From the NCBI GenBank assembly GCA_052246295.1, contig JBQQCO010000015.1: DNA of 64,000 nt. One strand, 5' to 3'. The notes under the pieces were generated by a model, which had not been told where the DNA came from, did no database searches, and worked only from the letters and a program-made list of their open reading frames with translations. Source of the DNA: Piscibacillus sp052246295 (GTDB lineage Bacteria; Bacillota; Bacilli; Bacillales; Alkalibacillaceae). The translations under genes and the position numbers were made by a program. Position 1 is the first letter of the stretch. Each line of letters begins with the position of its first letter. Positions 11,174 through 20,208 of this stretch are shown here, piece after piece.

Positions 11174-12166
11174 TCACCTTTGTAACTTAAGGATTAAATA
11201 TTCCATTGCTAATGTCGGATGTACGTTTTGTGCTAGTTTTCTTCTTGTATTTAAAATTTCATAAATTAAACTTTTGGCTTCCGACAACGATACGACATAA
11301 TGGAACTTCTCCAAGCGATCTAATTGGTCAATTAAAACGATGGAGTCTCGTTTATCTAAATGGAGCGAAACGATGTCTTGGAACCAAACGAGTAATAGCT
11401 CCAGTCCATATCCCATTGACTCTCGCCCCTGAAAATGTTTTAAATAAGCTTGATGTAACTCAAGGTAACCTTCCTCACTTGAATTCATAACCTTATCCAT
11501 TAATTGTACCACTATTTTTCTAGCTTCGGCAAACCAATCATCTTCATGTAACTCGAGTGCTTCATTAATGTTCAGCTTCATGGCTGCAAATAGTTTCGAA
11601 GTTGACTCAGGCAACCCTTTTTCTATTAACTGTTGGTATAAATGATCATCCGTTAAGCTATGAAACTGAATTCTTTGGCACCTTGAAATAATCGTATCAA
11701 GCATCTGTCCTATTTGATCAGTTAATAGTATAGCTACTGTCTCACGACTCGGTTCTTCTAAAAACTTTAACAACCGATTAGAGGCATTTACCGTCATTTT
11801 TTCCGCTTCTCGTATCACATATACTTTTTGATTCGACTCAAGACCTGTGTATGTAAATTCTTTTTGTAAATATTCGATTTGTTCCTTTTTAATAGACTGA
11901 CCATCTGGCTCGATCCAATGTAAGTCAGGGTGATTACCGGATTGAATTCTTTTACACGAGTTACACTCATAGCAAGGGTCCGGTTCATCCTCACGTTTAT
12001 TTTCACAAAAATATCTCATCGCAAATAAGAGACTGGCTTCGTGCTTACCAGTCCCTGGAGGCCCATGAAATAAATAGGCATGAGCTATTCGATCTCTTAT
12101 GATGCTGTTTTGTAACATTTTCATTGCGACCGGTTGAGAAGCTTTGAGTTCAACCCAAGACGTCAT
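11174..12166 (-). CDS. holB: DNA polymerase III delta' subunit
   Basis: The 330-residue AAA+ clamp-loader subunit has the P-loop-like FHGPPGTGKH (33-42), a four-cysteine zinc module around CYECNSCKRI and the SRCQR sensor motif. With DnaX and HolA it loads the DnaN clamp. Unlike many Gram-negative delta' proteins it retains GTGK. The start follows GGGTG by 7 nt. It lies between yaaR and ricT with very short gaps. Confidence 0.94.
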   Translation of the reverse strand: MTSWVELKASQPVAMKMLQNSIIRDRIAHAYLFHGPPGTGKHEASLLFAMRYFCENKREDEPDPCYECNSCKRIQSGNHPDLHWIEPDGQSIKKEQIEYLQKEFTYTGLESNQKVYVIREAEKMTVNASNRLLKFLEEPSRETVAILLTDQIGQMLDTIISRCQRIQFHSLTDDHLYQQLIEKGLPESTSKLFAAMKLNINEALELHEDDWFAEARKIVVQLMDKVMNSSEEGYLELHQAYLKHFQGRESMGYGLELLLVWFQDIVSLHLDKRDSIVLIDQLDRLEKFHYVVSLSEAKSLIYEILNTRRKLAQNVHPTLAMEYLILKLQR

Positions 12167-12181
12167 AGTTATTCACCCAAT

Positions 12182-12622
12182 CTATGCCTGTAAATTAAGC
12201 AAAAGACCTTTAATCTCTCCAATTACGTCTAAAATTTCAATAGAAGATTTTTGCTCGTCTAGTAAATCATCCGTAAGTTGAATAAGATGGTCGTCTATTT
12301 GCTTAATGACTGTTAAATTTTGTTGCTGCCCATTCATACTCCAGTTTCTCGATTGCTCCAATGATAAGCCATTATGAACAGCTTCATCAATAAACTGACG
12401 GACCATTCGCTTATACCTGGCAAGGTCTTGAAACGAACGGAATCGGGCAACCTTTTCTCCTTGTGCTGTTAAGTCTTTCATAAACTGTTGTAACTGAGCC
12501 TCTTGAAGCTTTCCTTTTTCTTGGTTAACAGTTTGCTGAAAGGACACATTAGAACCTTTTCGTTGTTGCGCTTGGATTTTTGATGGGTCTAAGTTTGATT
12601 TGATTTCCTGATTAATTTTCAT
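12182..12622 (-). CDS. yaaR: YaaR family DUF327 protein
   Basis: The 146-residue soluble helical protein matches DUF327/YaaR, found next to darA and holB across Bacilli. There are no catalytic motifs; the second half is amphipathic helix (QFMKDLTAQGEKVARFRSFQDL, paraphrased). The function is unknown. It lies 15 bp after darA and 15 bp before holB, inside the tmk-darA-yaaR-holB run. Confidence 0.88.
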   Translation of the reverse strand: MKINQEIKSNLDPSKIQAQQRKGSNVSFQQTVNQEKGKLQEAQLQQFMKDLTAQGEKVARFRSFQDLARYKRMVRQFIDEAVHNGLSLEQSRNWSMNGQQQNLTVIKQIDDHLIQLTDDLLDEQKSSIEILDVIGEIKGLLLNLQA

Positions 12623-12637
12623 ACGATGCGCACCTCT

Positions 12638-12979
<342 letters not shown>

Positions 12980-13000
12980 TCAAACGTCTTTTATACTATT

Positions 13001-13009
13001 ATTATAACA
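13001..13009 (-). promoter_or_regulatory. Extended -10 promoter before darA
   Basis: The minus strand reads TGTTATAAT, a TGn extended -10 with a consensus hexamer, about 35 bp before the darA ATG. No convincing -35 was found. Confidence 0.5.
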
Positions 13010-13050
13010 AGTTGTCTGACGATTTAGCAGTAATTTGGTTAAAAAACTAA

Positions 13051-13677
13051 TTATTTAAGATAACCTTTAATGATGTTTAAACATTCTTGTTGAACTGTTT
13101 CTTGAGCTTTCTCTGCATCGACAACTTTTATACGTTCTGTAAACTTCTCTTTTAGAATATTATAGGCTTCTGCCACTTTTTCGTGAAACGAAAGCTTCTC
13201 TAAGTCTAGTCGATTTTGTTCACGACCTTTGTTATCTGTAATTCTTTTCAGGCCAACCTTTGGGTCTAGCTCGAAAAGAATCGTTACATCTGGCATGCAT
13301 TCATCAATGGCAAATTCATTAATCTGATAAACTTCATCAATTCCTAAACCGCGTGCGTAACCTTGGTAAGCTAAACTACTGTCAATAAAACGATCGCAAA
13401 GTACAACAGCTCCTCGATCTAATGCAGGCACGACTTTTTCAACTAAGTGCTGTCTTCTGGCCGCAGCATAAAGTAATGCCTCTGTTTTACCATCCATCGA
13501 AGTATGATTTTTATCTAAAATGACTTCACGAATCTTCTCGGCAATTTCAATTCCACCAGGTTCGCGAGTCTGTATAACGTCATAACCTTTCTTTTCTAAC
13601 TCATTGTAAACATATGATAAAACGGAAGTCTTTCCCGCGCCTTCAACCCCTTCAAAGGTAATAAATAATCCACTCAC
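13051..13677 (-). CDS. tmk: Thymidylate kinase
   Basis: The 208-residue kinase phosphorylates dTMP to dTDP. The P-loop [11 protein letters not shown] is at the N-terminus, the DR(F/S) substrate motif appears as [13 protein letters not shown] and the lid follows. Two starts are possible: ATG at 13683 leaves almost no gap after AAGGGG, whereas GTG at 13677 has 8 nt and gives [10 protein letters not shown] as in homologues, so I chose GTG. It starts within 15 bp of the yaaO stop. Confidence 0.95.
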   Translation of the reverse strand: MSGLFITFEGVEGAGKTSVLSYVYNELEKKGYDVIQTREPGGIEIAEKIREVILDKNHTSMDGKTEALLYAAARRQHLVEKVVPALDRGAVVLCDRFIDSSLAYQGYARGLGIDEVYQINEFAIDECMPDVTILFELDPKVGLKRITDNKGREQNRLDLEKLSFHEKVAEAYNILKEKFTERIKVVDAEKAQETVQQECLNIIKGYLK

Positions 13678-13689
13678 AACCATAACCCC

Positions 13690-15108
13690 TTAACTTGTTA
13701 AAATTTCTATACCTTTTGTTAAGTCTTTTCCTGAATACTGAATATATTGCCCCTGACTTAACATTTGTTGAACCGTATCAACATGATTAGACTGTATTGT
13801 TTCTCCTTTTAATAATAAAGGAATGCCCGGTGGGTAAGGAACGATCGATTCAGCTGCAATGTTACCTACAGCTTCACCCCACTTCACCCATGTCGGACGT
13901 AATTGTTTTAAATCAAAATAACTATATTCAAACTCATTTATATTGTTTTGTTCCATTTGTATTGTATCATGTTTAAGGTTTTTCTCGAGCTTTAATTCTA
14001 TACTTTTAAGTTCATCAAGCCAATTTAACTTGATCCGTCGATGGTCGAGTCCAGCAATTAATAACATTTGGTTATTTTGAATCATCTCAGGATAAACTTG
14101 TAGTTGATGTAAGATGGCTTCCACCTTTGTTACGTCCATTTGTTCTGAAGTTATCGTAATCTTCAATGGGTCATCAACTTGAGATTTTATAGGTAAAGCT
14201 TTTAACCAAACTACTTCATTTACCTTTTCCCTTATTTGCTCAACTCTCTGAACCGTTAATTCTATGTCATTTTCACTTAGTTGAGAAGCATAGCGTCTAG
14301 CTAAATCAAGTGATGCCATAATAGGATAAGATGGACTACTTGATTGAAGCATTTGCAGGTAATTTTTAACTGTTTCATATGAAACATTTGAATGTTGTAT
14401 ATGTAAAAAGGAACCCATTGTCATGGCTGGTAAAGTCTTATGAGCGGAATGAACAACTATGTCAGCTCCTGCCTCTAATGCTGATTTCGGAAACTGATCC
14501 GTCAAAGGAAAATGGGCACCGTGAGCTTCATCGACTAACACCGGTATGTGATGGTGATGAGCTACTTTAACCATTGATTCAAGGTCATATGTCGTCCCAA
14601 AATAATCTGGATAAGATAACACAAGAGCTTTTGCGTTAGGATTTGCATGAACTGCTTGAACAACATCTTCAACAGCTACGTCCGAGTAGCGTTCAGTTCT
14701 CATATCATATCTTGGTGATATGAATATCGGTTTTGCACCTGCTAATTCCAATGCATTAAACACGGATTTATGACTATTCCTTTGAACAATAATAGCATCA
14801 CCTGGCTGACAAACACTTAAGATCATCGCAAGGTTTCCAACAGTCGATCCATTCACAAGAAAAAAAGTATGTTTCGATTTGTATAGCTCGGTTGCTAATA
14901 GCTCGGCCTGTTGTATAACCCCTTCAGGTTGGTGTAAGTCATCTAACCCTGAAAGTTCTGTTAGGTCATAAGGTAGTAGACTTCGAAATGCCTTGGCATT
15001 AGTGTCAAATACTTGGCCGTTTTTATGTCCAGGAACGTGGTAAGAAATTGGTTTTTGATTAACATGTTGTTGTAAAGCCTCGAATAATGGCGCTTGATTC
15101 TGATTCAT
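13690..15108 (-). CDS. yaaO: YaaO family PLP-dependent Orn/Lys/Arg decarboxylase
   Basis: The 472-residue fold-type I PLP enzyme resembles the Orn/Lys/Arg decarboxylase major domain. HVPGHKNG near residue 25, FFLVNGSTVGN, VDEAHGAH and the PLP-lysine motif HSAHKTLPAMTMGS are visible. The related SpeA is the arginine decarboxylase that feeds polyamine synthesis; YaaO itself has no firmly known substrate. It is upstream of tmk, as in B. subtilis, but xpaC and yaaN, its usual upstream neighbours, are replaced by a repeat-bearing spacer. Confidence 0.85.
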   Translation of the reverse strand: MNQNQAPLFEALQQHVNQKPISYHVPGHKNGQVFDTNAKAFRSLLPYDLTELSGLDDLHQPEGVIQQAELLATELYKSKHTFFLVNGSTVGNLAMILSVCQPGDAIIVQRNSHKSVFNALELAGAKPIFISPRYDMRTERYSDVAVEDVVQAVHANPNAKALVLSYPDYFGTTYDLESMVKVAHHHHIPVLVDEAHGAHFPLTDQFPKSALEAGADIVVHSAHKTLPAMTMGSFLHIQHSNVSYETVKNYLQMLQSSSPSYPIMASLDLARRYASQLSENDIELTVQRVEQIREKVNEVVWLKALPIKSQVDDPLKITITSEQMDVTKVEAILHQLQVYPEMIQNNQMLLIAGLDHRRIKLNWLDELKSIELKLEKNLKHDTIQMEQNNINEFEYSYFDLKQLRPTWVKWGEAVGNIAAESIVPYPPGIPLLLKGETIQSNHVDTVQQMLSQGQYIQYSGKDLTKGIEILTS

Positions 15109-15179
15109 GTTTACTCTCCTCTAGAGACTATCAAGTTAAGTATATTGTATCGTTCATTTGAATAATGTAAAAGGCACTC

Positions 15180-15345
15180 TCAACAAACAGTTTACAAGCA
15201 CTCCCCTGCTGTTTAACGACACATGACTCTATTTCATGTGCGCTTCTTCGCTCCAGAGCGACTTTTCAGCTCATTTCGATTACATTTTGTTTCTCTAGAG
15301 CGACAAACCGACACATTTCACGAACACTTACTTGCTGTTTAGTAA
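15180..15345. repeat. Degenerate AGAGCGAC-type intergenic repeats
   Basis: The spacer between yaaO and csfB carries two copies each of AGAGCGAC (15255-15262 and 15297-15304), of a TTTCATGTGCG/TTTCACGAAC-like word and of a CTGCTGTTTA/TTGCTGTTTA word. A third related AGAGCGAC copy, with TTTCACGTAC, lies at 53619-53650. There is no ORF; it looks like a decayed repeat family rather than a gene. Confidence 0.55.
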
Positions 15346-15349
15346 CAAA

Positions 15350-15378
15350 TAAAAAAAGAGCGTCAATCGGCGCCCTTT
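15350..15378 (-). terminator. csfB terminator
   Basis: AAGGGCG and CGCTCTT form a stem with an 8-nt loop and a T7 run on the minus strand, just after the csfB stop. Confidence 0.75.
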
Positions 15379-15388
15379 TAGAAGTTTA

Positions 15389-15583
15389 TTATTGAATTAA
15401 TAGATTAGAAACCTGACTGCGTTTTAAACGATCGACATAATACTGATAACGTTCATCTTGCGGGTCCGTTTCTATCATATCTTTCTCACAACTCGTACAA
15501 ATAAATGATATAAGTAAATAAATTCCGTCTTCTTTCCACTCTTCGCAAATCTTACATTGCTTCATAGATTTTTGTGCCAAGTT
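15389..15583 (-). CDS. csfB: Anti-sigma factor CsfB/Gin
   Basis: This 64-residue zinc-finger protein inhibits SigG (and SigE) during sporulation in B. subtilis. Two CxxC pairs are clear: CKICEEW and FICTSCEKD, spaced as in Gin. The open frame begins earlier, but the TTG at 15583 lies 7 nt after GGAGGT and gives exactly the length of B. subtilis CsfB. A candidate SigF promoter precedes it, matching its known forespore expression. It sits upstream of yaaO, in its expected place, but without xpaC and yaaN between them. Confidence 0.85.
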   Translation of the reverse strand, partial: NLAQKSMKQCKICEEWKEDGIYLLISFICTSCEKDMIETDPQDERYQYYVDRLKRSQVSNLLIQ

Positions 15584-15599
15584 CCCCACCTCCATCAAC

Positions 15600-15629
15600 T
15601 AGGATGGACAAGGAAATCTAGTTTTATAC
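15600..15629 (-). promoter_or_regulatory. Candidate SigF promoter of csfB
   Basis: On the minus strand GTATA (-35) is followed after 15 bp by GTCCATCCTA, eight of ten positions of the SigF -10 consensus GGNNANAHTR. csfB is a known SigF target in B. subtilis. Confidence 0.5.
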
Positions 15630-15647
15630 TTAAATCTATGAAAAAAT

Positions 15648-16136
15648 TTAAGATTTCTTCACTACAGGAATATAAATTTCAAAATGTGGGTCATTCGGAT
15701 CCTGATCTGCTGGGTAATACTCATGTTTGATTGGCATATAAGGGTCATAATAGGTAACGTTTTCTTCCTTTAGTGCTTCGTAATCACTATCATGTAACCA
15801 GTTATGTAGTTTTGTATATGTTTGAACAATATCCTCACCCTTATGATGCTTCGTGCACATATACGTCCACTCTGGCACCTGTATCTCTACCATACCCTTT
15901 GGAACTTTTTGATCTTCATTTACTTCATACGCTGAATAATGTGCAAACCCATTCTCTACAACGTGATGAGATAATCCTAGCTGAATATCAGGATTAGTAG
16001 CACCGTCTAATTCATTTACCCTCGATTTCATCTCAGCAATGACTTCTTTTAGCTTTGGTATCTCTTGGAACGTCCCTTCCCACTTTAAACCCACTGCACG
16101 GTATCCTGGTTTCGAAACAATTTTATAATCCGGCAT
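15648..16136 (-). CDS. GyrI-like (AraC effector-binding) small-molecule-binding protein
   Basis: The 162-residue protein matches stand-alone GyrI-like/SOUL-fold domains: MPDYKIVSKPGYRAVGLKW at the start, a central acidic helix, and WTYMCTKHHKG with PHFEIYIPV at the end. Such domains bind small hydrophobic or cationic ligands, often as drug sensors or hydrolases; no DNA-binding domain is attached here. The frame is open 65 codons further upstream, but AGGAG lies about 10 nt before the ATG at 16136 and the upstream part is not family-like. This gene is not part of the usual csfB-bofA neighbourhood. Confidence 0.75.
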   Translation of the reverse strand: MPDYKIVSKPGYRAVGLKWEGTFQEIPKLKEVIAEMKSRVNELDGATNPDIQLGLSHHVVENGFAHYSAYEVNEDQKVPKGMVEIQVPEWTYMCTKHHKGEDIVQTYTKLHNWLHDSDYEALKEENVTYYDPYMPIKHEYYPADQDPNDPHFEIYIPVVKKS

Positions 16137-16404
16137 TTCTCCATCTCCTATAAATATACTCATATAAATGGTTCGACATTCTAGTTCATTTTCCTTTGTT
16201 AAATCGGAGAATATCCTATAAATCGGCTTCAATGTCTTATAAATTAAAACGAATACCCATTTTCGACAAAATTCAATTCCGCATTTTGGTGACAAACGCT
16301 TCATAAACTGTTTCTGATGCCCTATAAACATTTAAGCTTAATAAAAATGCTCGTTATTTCATGTATAAAATGGACGCCATAGTTTAATTGTATGTTTTTA
16401 ACAA

Positions 16405-16434
16405 ATAAAAAACCACAGACAAATGCCTGCGGTT
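16405..16434 (-). terminator. bofA terminator
   Basis: AACCGCAG pairs with CTGTGGTT across an 8-nt loop and is followed by TTTTTTATTTG on the minus strand. Confidence 0.85.
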
Positions 16435-16441
16435 CTCAATG

Positions 16442-16708
16442 CTATGGAATAATCATTAAATGAATTAGGATTAATGCTCCAACACCAAAGAGCCCTAAAA
16501 ACCCTGCTATTGCTGATGTGATGAGATTGATAGGAATGTGAAGTCCAAACATCGCTCCAAACACATTAGCAAAGAAAATAAACAATGCACCTATAACAAC
16601 CTTTAAAACTCCATATGAAGTCCAACGCATAATTTTTAAAGGTCGTCCGAAGAAAAGCAGTAAAACCATAATCGCAACAATGGTTAAAATGACGACTATT
16701 GGATCCAT
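16442..16708 (-). CDS. bofA: Pro-SigK processing inhibitor BofA
   Basis: The 88-residue membrane protein holds back the SpoIVFB protease that activates pro-SigK in the outer forespore membrane. Two long hydrophobic segments (about 4-22 and 32-52) are followed by a third (about 60-86) with NLITSAIAGFLGLFGVGAL, the BofA hallmark. Length equals the family norm. It follows recR directly; yaaL, normally between them in B. subtilis, is absent from the 78-bp gap. Confidence 0.92.
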   Translation of the reverse strand: MDPIVVILTIVAIMVLLLFFGRPLKIMRWTSYGVLKVVIGALFIFFANVFGAMFGLHIPINLITSAIAGFLGLFGVGALILIHLMIIP

Positions 16709-16786
16709 ACCGAAACTCCTTTCACTTGTCCTACTTCAACTTATGCAATTAATAGTCATAGTAGAACTAAAAGAGGTAAGTTTCGG

Positions 16787-17383
16787 CTATAAATAACGCC
16801 TTCCTTCAAGTGCTTTTGATAACGTCACTTCATCAGCATATTCTAGATCCCCACCAACCGGAAGACCATGAGCAATACGAGAAATACGAATTCCTGATGG
16901 TTTCACTAGACGGGAAATATACATTGCCGTTGCTTCACCTTCTACATTTGGATTCGTTGCTAAAATAAGTTCTTCCACTTCATCATCTTTTAATCGTTCA
17001 ATTAATGCTGAAACATTAATATCTTCTGGTCCAATACCATCCATTGGTGATATAGCCCCATGAAGAACATGGTATTTTCCTTGGAAATCTTTCATCTTCT
17101 CCATCGCAATGACGTCTTTTGGATCTTGAACAACACAAATTACAGAACCATCTCGCGCAGTATCATCACAGATACGGCAAGGGTCTGTATCCGTTATATG
17201 TCCACACACACTACAATGCGTGAGTTCTCGTTTCGCATTGACTAAGTTCTTTGCAAAGTCTAACACGTCATCTTCTTTCATATTCAACACAAAAAAAGCC
17301 AGGCGAACTGCCGTTTTTGGCCCTATACCTGGCAATTTTGTAAAACTGTCAACCAGCTTGGAGATTGGTTCAGGATAATACAT
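16787..17383 (-). CDS. recR: Recombination mediator RecR
   Basis: The 198-residue protein works with RecF and RecO to load RecA on gapped [19 protein letters not shown] is the helix-hairpin-helix (about 16-31), a four-cysteine zinc motif follows ([16 protein letters not shown]), then a TOPRIM domain with [15 protein letters not shown], and a C-terminal Walker-B-like region with [12 protein letters not shown]. It follows yaaK by 12 bp. Confidence 0.96.
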   Translation of the reverse strand: MYYPEPISKLVDSFTKLPGIGPKTAVRLAFFVLNMKEDDVLDFAKNLVNAKRELTHCSVCGHITDTDPCRICDDTARDGSVICVVQDPKDVIAMEKMKDFQGKYHVLHGAISPMDGIGPEDINVSALIERLKDDEVEELILATNPNVEGEATAMYISRLVKPSGIRISRIAHGLPVGGDLEYADEVTLSKALEGRRYL

Positions 17384-17395
17384 GGTGCAAGCCTC

Positions 17396-17713
17396 CTAGA
17401 AACCTGGTATATTCATTCCCTGTGTAAACTGTCCCATTTTATCATTTGTTGTTTGATCAACTTGACTTAATACATCGTTTGTTGCTGCAATAATTAAGTC
17501 TTGAAGCATATCAACATCATCAGGATCTACTACTTCTTCATTTATCTCAATATCAGTAATTTCTTTCTTACCATTAGCAATTACCTTAACCATGCCACCA
17601 CCTGCAGTTGCTTCGAATGTCATTTCATGAAGCTCTTCTTGAGCCTTCATCATTTTTTTTTGCATTTTTTGCATCTGTTTCATCATGTTATTCATGTTTC
17701 CCATACCTTTCAT
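17396..17713 (-). CDS. yaaK: YbaB/EbfC nucleoid-associated protein (YaaK)
   Basis: The 105-residue protein belongs to the YbaB/EbfC family of tweezer-shaped DNA-binding dimers. It begins with a methionine-rich helix (17 Met in the whole protein), then [19 protein letters not shown], the conserved strand region. It is always coupled with dnaX and recR, and sits 12 bp before recR here. Its link to fork rescue is inferred from that context. Confidence 0.93.
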   Translation of the reverse strand: MKGMGNMNNMMKQMQKMQKKMMKAQEELHEMTFEATAGGGMVKVIANGKKEITDIEINEEVVDPDDVDMLQDLIIAATNDVLSQVDQTTNDKMGQFTQGMNIPGF

Positions 17714-17744
17714 AATAGAAACCTCCTATATTTTAATCTAAAAG

Positions 17745-19436
17745 TTATTCTTTTATTTCTAACAACTCATCGCCAACTAACTTCCTAGCTTCAGAGATAA
17801 AAGGGTCTTCTTCTTGAGTAGACTCTTGTTCCTCAGCATCTTCTGATGTCTGTTGTTGGTTTAAAAAATCTTCCCTAATGGCTTGCCATTCTGTATCAGG
17901 GATTGGAATAATCGTTAGTCTCTTTCCAATGTATTCAGCTAAAGCATTTTCGATCATTTCTTGATTTTCCAACACTAAAGCACAATGAATTTCATACTTA
18001 AACGAAAGGATTAAAGATTTTGAAGAAGAAGCCCTTGGTGTACTATCTACTAACTTCGCACGAGCTGGTGGGCTCGTTTTCTTAAGTCCATCCATGAAAG
18101 CTGCCCAATTTGACTTCACATTTCTTAAATCGTCTTTCGTCGCCTCTGATAATGTATGGCGTACTTTTTCATAAGGTACTTTATACGTATTACTTCTAGA
18201 TTTTGGTGCTTTACGCTTTTGAGCTGCTGGTTCTTGTGGTTGAGCTTGAACACCTTGTTCTTTAAGTTTGTTAAGTTCTTTTTCTAACTGAGCAATCTGT
18301 TGAACTAATTCAGTAGATACTGAGCTTTGATTGTTTGAAACTTGTTTAGATTGTAGTTCCTGTATATTTAATAGAGCGATTTCTAATAAAACTTTCGGAC
18401 TGTTCGTCCACTTCATATCCTGTTGAGTTTGATTCAAGATATCAATGGCTTGCTCTAACCAGTGATTAGATAGTTGACTTGCAATCGTCTTGAACTGTTC
18501 ATCTGGGATTGCTCGTACCAACACATCTTCCATGTTATCTTCACTTGTATACATATAGAGATCACGTAAAAAGTGTATAAAATCAAAAACAAACCTATTC
18601 GGATCTTTTCCTTCTTGCATACTTTCTTCTAACCCATTAAGGGCCTGCTTTGCTTCACCACTGTTCAATGATTCCACCATGGAAAGTAATCTTTCCTGTG
18701 ATATAGAACCTGTAACAGCTAGAACATCATCCATATTAATATGAAGATCATCACTATAAGCGATTGCCTGGTCAAGTAAACTCAAAGCATCACGCATACC
18801 ACCCTCAGCTGTCAGTGCAACATGAATAAGCGCGTGTTCATCATATTGGATATTCTCTTCATCTAATATATGTTTAATTCGCTCAACAATGACTTGATGA
18901 GTGATTCGCTTAAAATCAAAACGCTGACAACGAGATATAATCGTTAGCGGAATTTTATGTGGTTCTGTTGTTGCTAAAATAAATATCACGTGTTTTGGTG
19001 GTTCTTCAAGGGTTTTAAGTAACGCATTAAATGCCCCTTGTGATAACATATGAACCTCATCTATGATATAAACTTTATAATCCACAGCACTTGGAGCATA
19101 TTTAACCTTATCTCGAATTTCACGAATGTCGTCTACACCATTGTTTGACGCAGCATCAATTTCGATAATATCTGAGACAGATCCATCCTGTATGCCTCGA
19201 CAGGCCTCACACTCTCCACAAGGTTCCTTTACTGGTGCTTGTTTGCAATTTATGGCTTTTGCGAAGATTTTCGCTGCACTTGTTTTACCAGTACCTCTTG
19301 GGCCTGAAAACAAATAAGCATGCGCCACCTTTTGCTGTACCATTGCATTTTGCAAGGTTCTAGTAATATGTACTTGTCCGACGACATCTTCAAATTTCTG
19401 TGGTCGCCACACACGATATAAAGCCTGATATGCCAT
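17745..19436 (-). CDS. dnaX: DNA polymerase III gamma/tau subunit
   Basis: The 563-residue clamp-loader ATPase has the P-loop GPRGTGKTS (45-53), zinc cysteines at 64, 73, 76 and 79, DEVH (126-129) and the SRCQRFDF sensor. The C-terminal third is the tau region, with a proline/glutamine-rich linker and an acidic tail; it should contact DnaC helicase and PolC. A TTG at 19442 is an alternative start, but the ATG at 19436 gives MAYQALYRVWRP as in homologues. It is downstream of the SRP RNA gene. Confidence 0.96.
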   Translation of the reverse strand: MAYQALYRVWRPQKFEDVVGQVHITRTLQNAMVQQKVAHAYLFSGPRGTGKTSAAKIFAKAINCKQAPVKEPCGECEACRGIQDGSVSDIIEIDAASNNGVDDIREIRDKVKYAPSAVDYKVYIIDEVHMLSQGAFNALLKTLEEPPKHVIFILATTEPHKIPLTIISRCQRFDFKRITHQVIVERIKHILDEENIQYDEHALIHVALTAEGGMRDALSLLDQAIAYSDDLHINMDDVLAVTGSISQERLLSMVESLNSGEAKQALNGLEESMQEGKDPNRFVFDFIHFLRDLYMYTSEDNMEDVLVRAIPDEQFKTIASQLSNHWLEQAIDILNQTQQDMKWTNSPKVLLEIALLNIQELQSKQVSNNQSSVSTELVQQIAQLEKELNKLKEQGVQAQPQEPAAQKRKAPKSRSNTYKVPYEKVRHTLSEATKDDLRNVKSNWAAFMDGLKKTSPPARAKLVDSTPRASSSKSLILSFKYEIHCALVLENQEMIENALAEYIGKRLTIIPIPDTEWQAIREDFLNQQQTSEDAEEQESTQEEDPFISEARKLVGDELLEIKE

Positions 19437-19561
19437 GGACAAACTTCTCCTTTAAGGTTTCTTCTTCATTATAACCGATTAAGAAGTATGATTTCAAAAT
19501 TAATTGTGTACTGTAAAGAAACTTTGTAGGCAATAAACAATGGTAAATGAGTGAGAAAATC

Positions 19562-19590
19562 ACTTAGAAAAGCTAACTCTTGAGGAGTTT
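19562..19590 (-). terminator. SRP RNA terminator
   Basis: AACTC and GAGTT form a short stem with loop CTCAA followed by AGCTTTTCT on the minus strand, about 25 bp after the predicted RNA 3' end. Confidence 0.5.
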
Positions 19591-19614
19591 TGAGGAAAGT
19601 TCTTAAAATATGTA

Positions 19615-19887
19615 ACTGTGCACCTATCTTCGATGAAGTGATTCATAAGCGTTACGTAAGATCACAGCTCGATCTAGGCTACCCTACGACACACAAGAAT
19701 GACCGCTTACTGCTGCTTCCTTCCGGACCTGACAGGGTTCACGGGTTCTCGTTGCATAGGACCCAGATGTCAACACTGCTCACTTACGGCAGACCTTAAA
19801 ATCACTTCACCTCAGATAGGCATTCAGCCCCACTTTAGCGGATTGTGGGTTACAGGGCACCGCTACCTCCCCACCTAGCACAGCAAT
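19615..19887 (-). ncRNA. ffs: Signal recognition particle RNA (scRNA, large Bacillus type)
   Basis: The minus strand carries the universally conserved SRP apical loop GTCAGGTCCGGAAGGAAGCA together with the 5' GCTGTGCTAGGTGGGGAGGT and a closing 3' AGGTGCACAGT, giving about 273 nt, near the 271 nt of the B. subtilis RNA. It therefore includes an Alu domain, unlike the small 4.5S RNA. It lies upstream of dnaX as in B. subtilis. Ends are estimated from pairing and homology, so may be off by a few bases. Confidence 0.95.
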
Positions 19888-19891
19888 TATA

Positions 19892-19920
19892 AGTATAGTA
19901 TTTTTTACGGTAAAATGCAA
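19892..19920 (-). promoter_or_regulatory. Promoter of the SRP RNA gene
   Basis: TTGCAT and TATACT on the minus strand with a 17-bp spacer, placed a few bases before the RNA 5' end. Confidence 0.75.
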
Positions 19921-19973
19921 TAATCATTTGATTCCATATTATGTAACTGGTAATCATATAAAAACTTAAAAGT

Positions 19974-19998
19974 GTTTAGCCCTCATGAGATAGGGTAT
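19974..19998 (+). promoter_or_regulatory. Candidate SigB (general stress) promoter of the BCCT gene
   Basis: GTTTAG and a perfect GGGTAT are separated by 13 bp, matching the SigB consensus GTTTAA-N12-14-GGGTAT at 11 of 12 positions. It would give a leader of about 200 nt. B. subtilis opuD and opuE are partly SigB-dependent, which supports the call. Confidence 0.6.
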
Positions 19999-20117
19999 AA
20001 AGTATTGTATGTTCAGTCGTTCGTATTTGTTAGACTTGCATAATCTGACTAAATACGTTAAATTCGCAAAGGTGCATTTTTTATGAATTAAAACATCAGC
20101 TCTATTTGTGAGTAAGA

Positions 20118-20147
20118 ACATCTAAGTGATTATTTAGATGTTTTTTT
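20118..20147 (+). terminator. Intrinsic terminator inside the BCCT leader
   Basis: ACATCTAA and TTAGATGT form an 8-bp stem with a T7 run, 60 bp before the BCCT ATG and with no gene ahead of it on this strand. It may act as an attenuator or end a short leader RNA from the SigB-type promoter. Confidence 0.65.
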
Positions 20148-20208
20148 ACGTCATTAAGTCAGTTATGTAAATTTAAACAATTTTATTATAAGGGAGAGTT
20201 TTAGTTTT

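Noticed and set aside
19590..19799. 69-codon + strand frame
   Set aside because: It lies wholly within the antisense of the SRP RNA gene.
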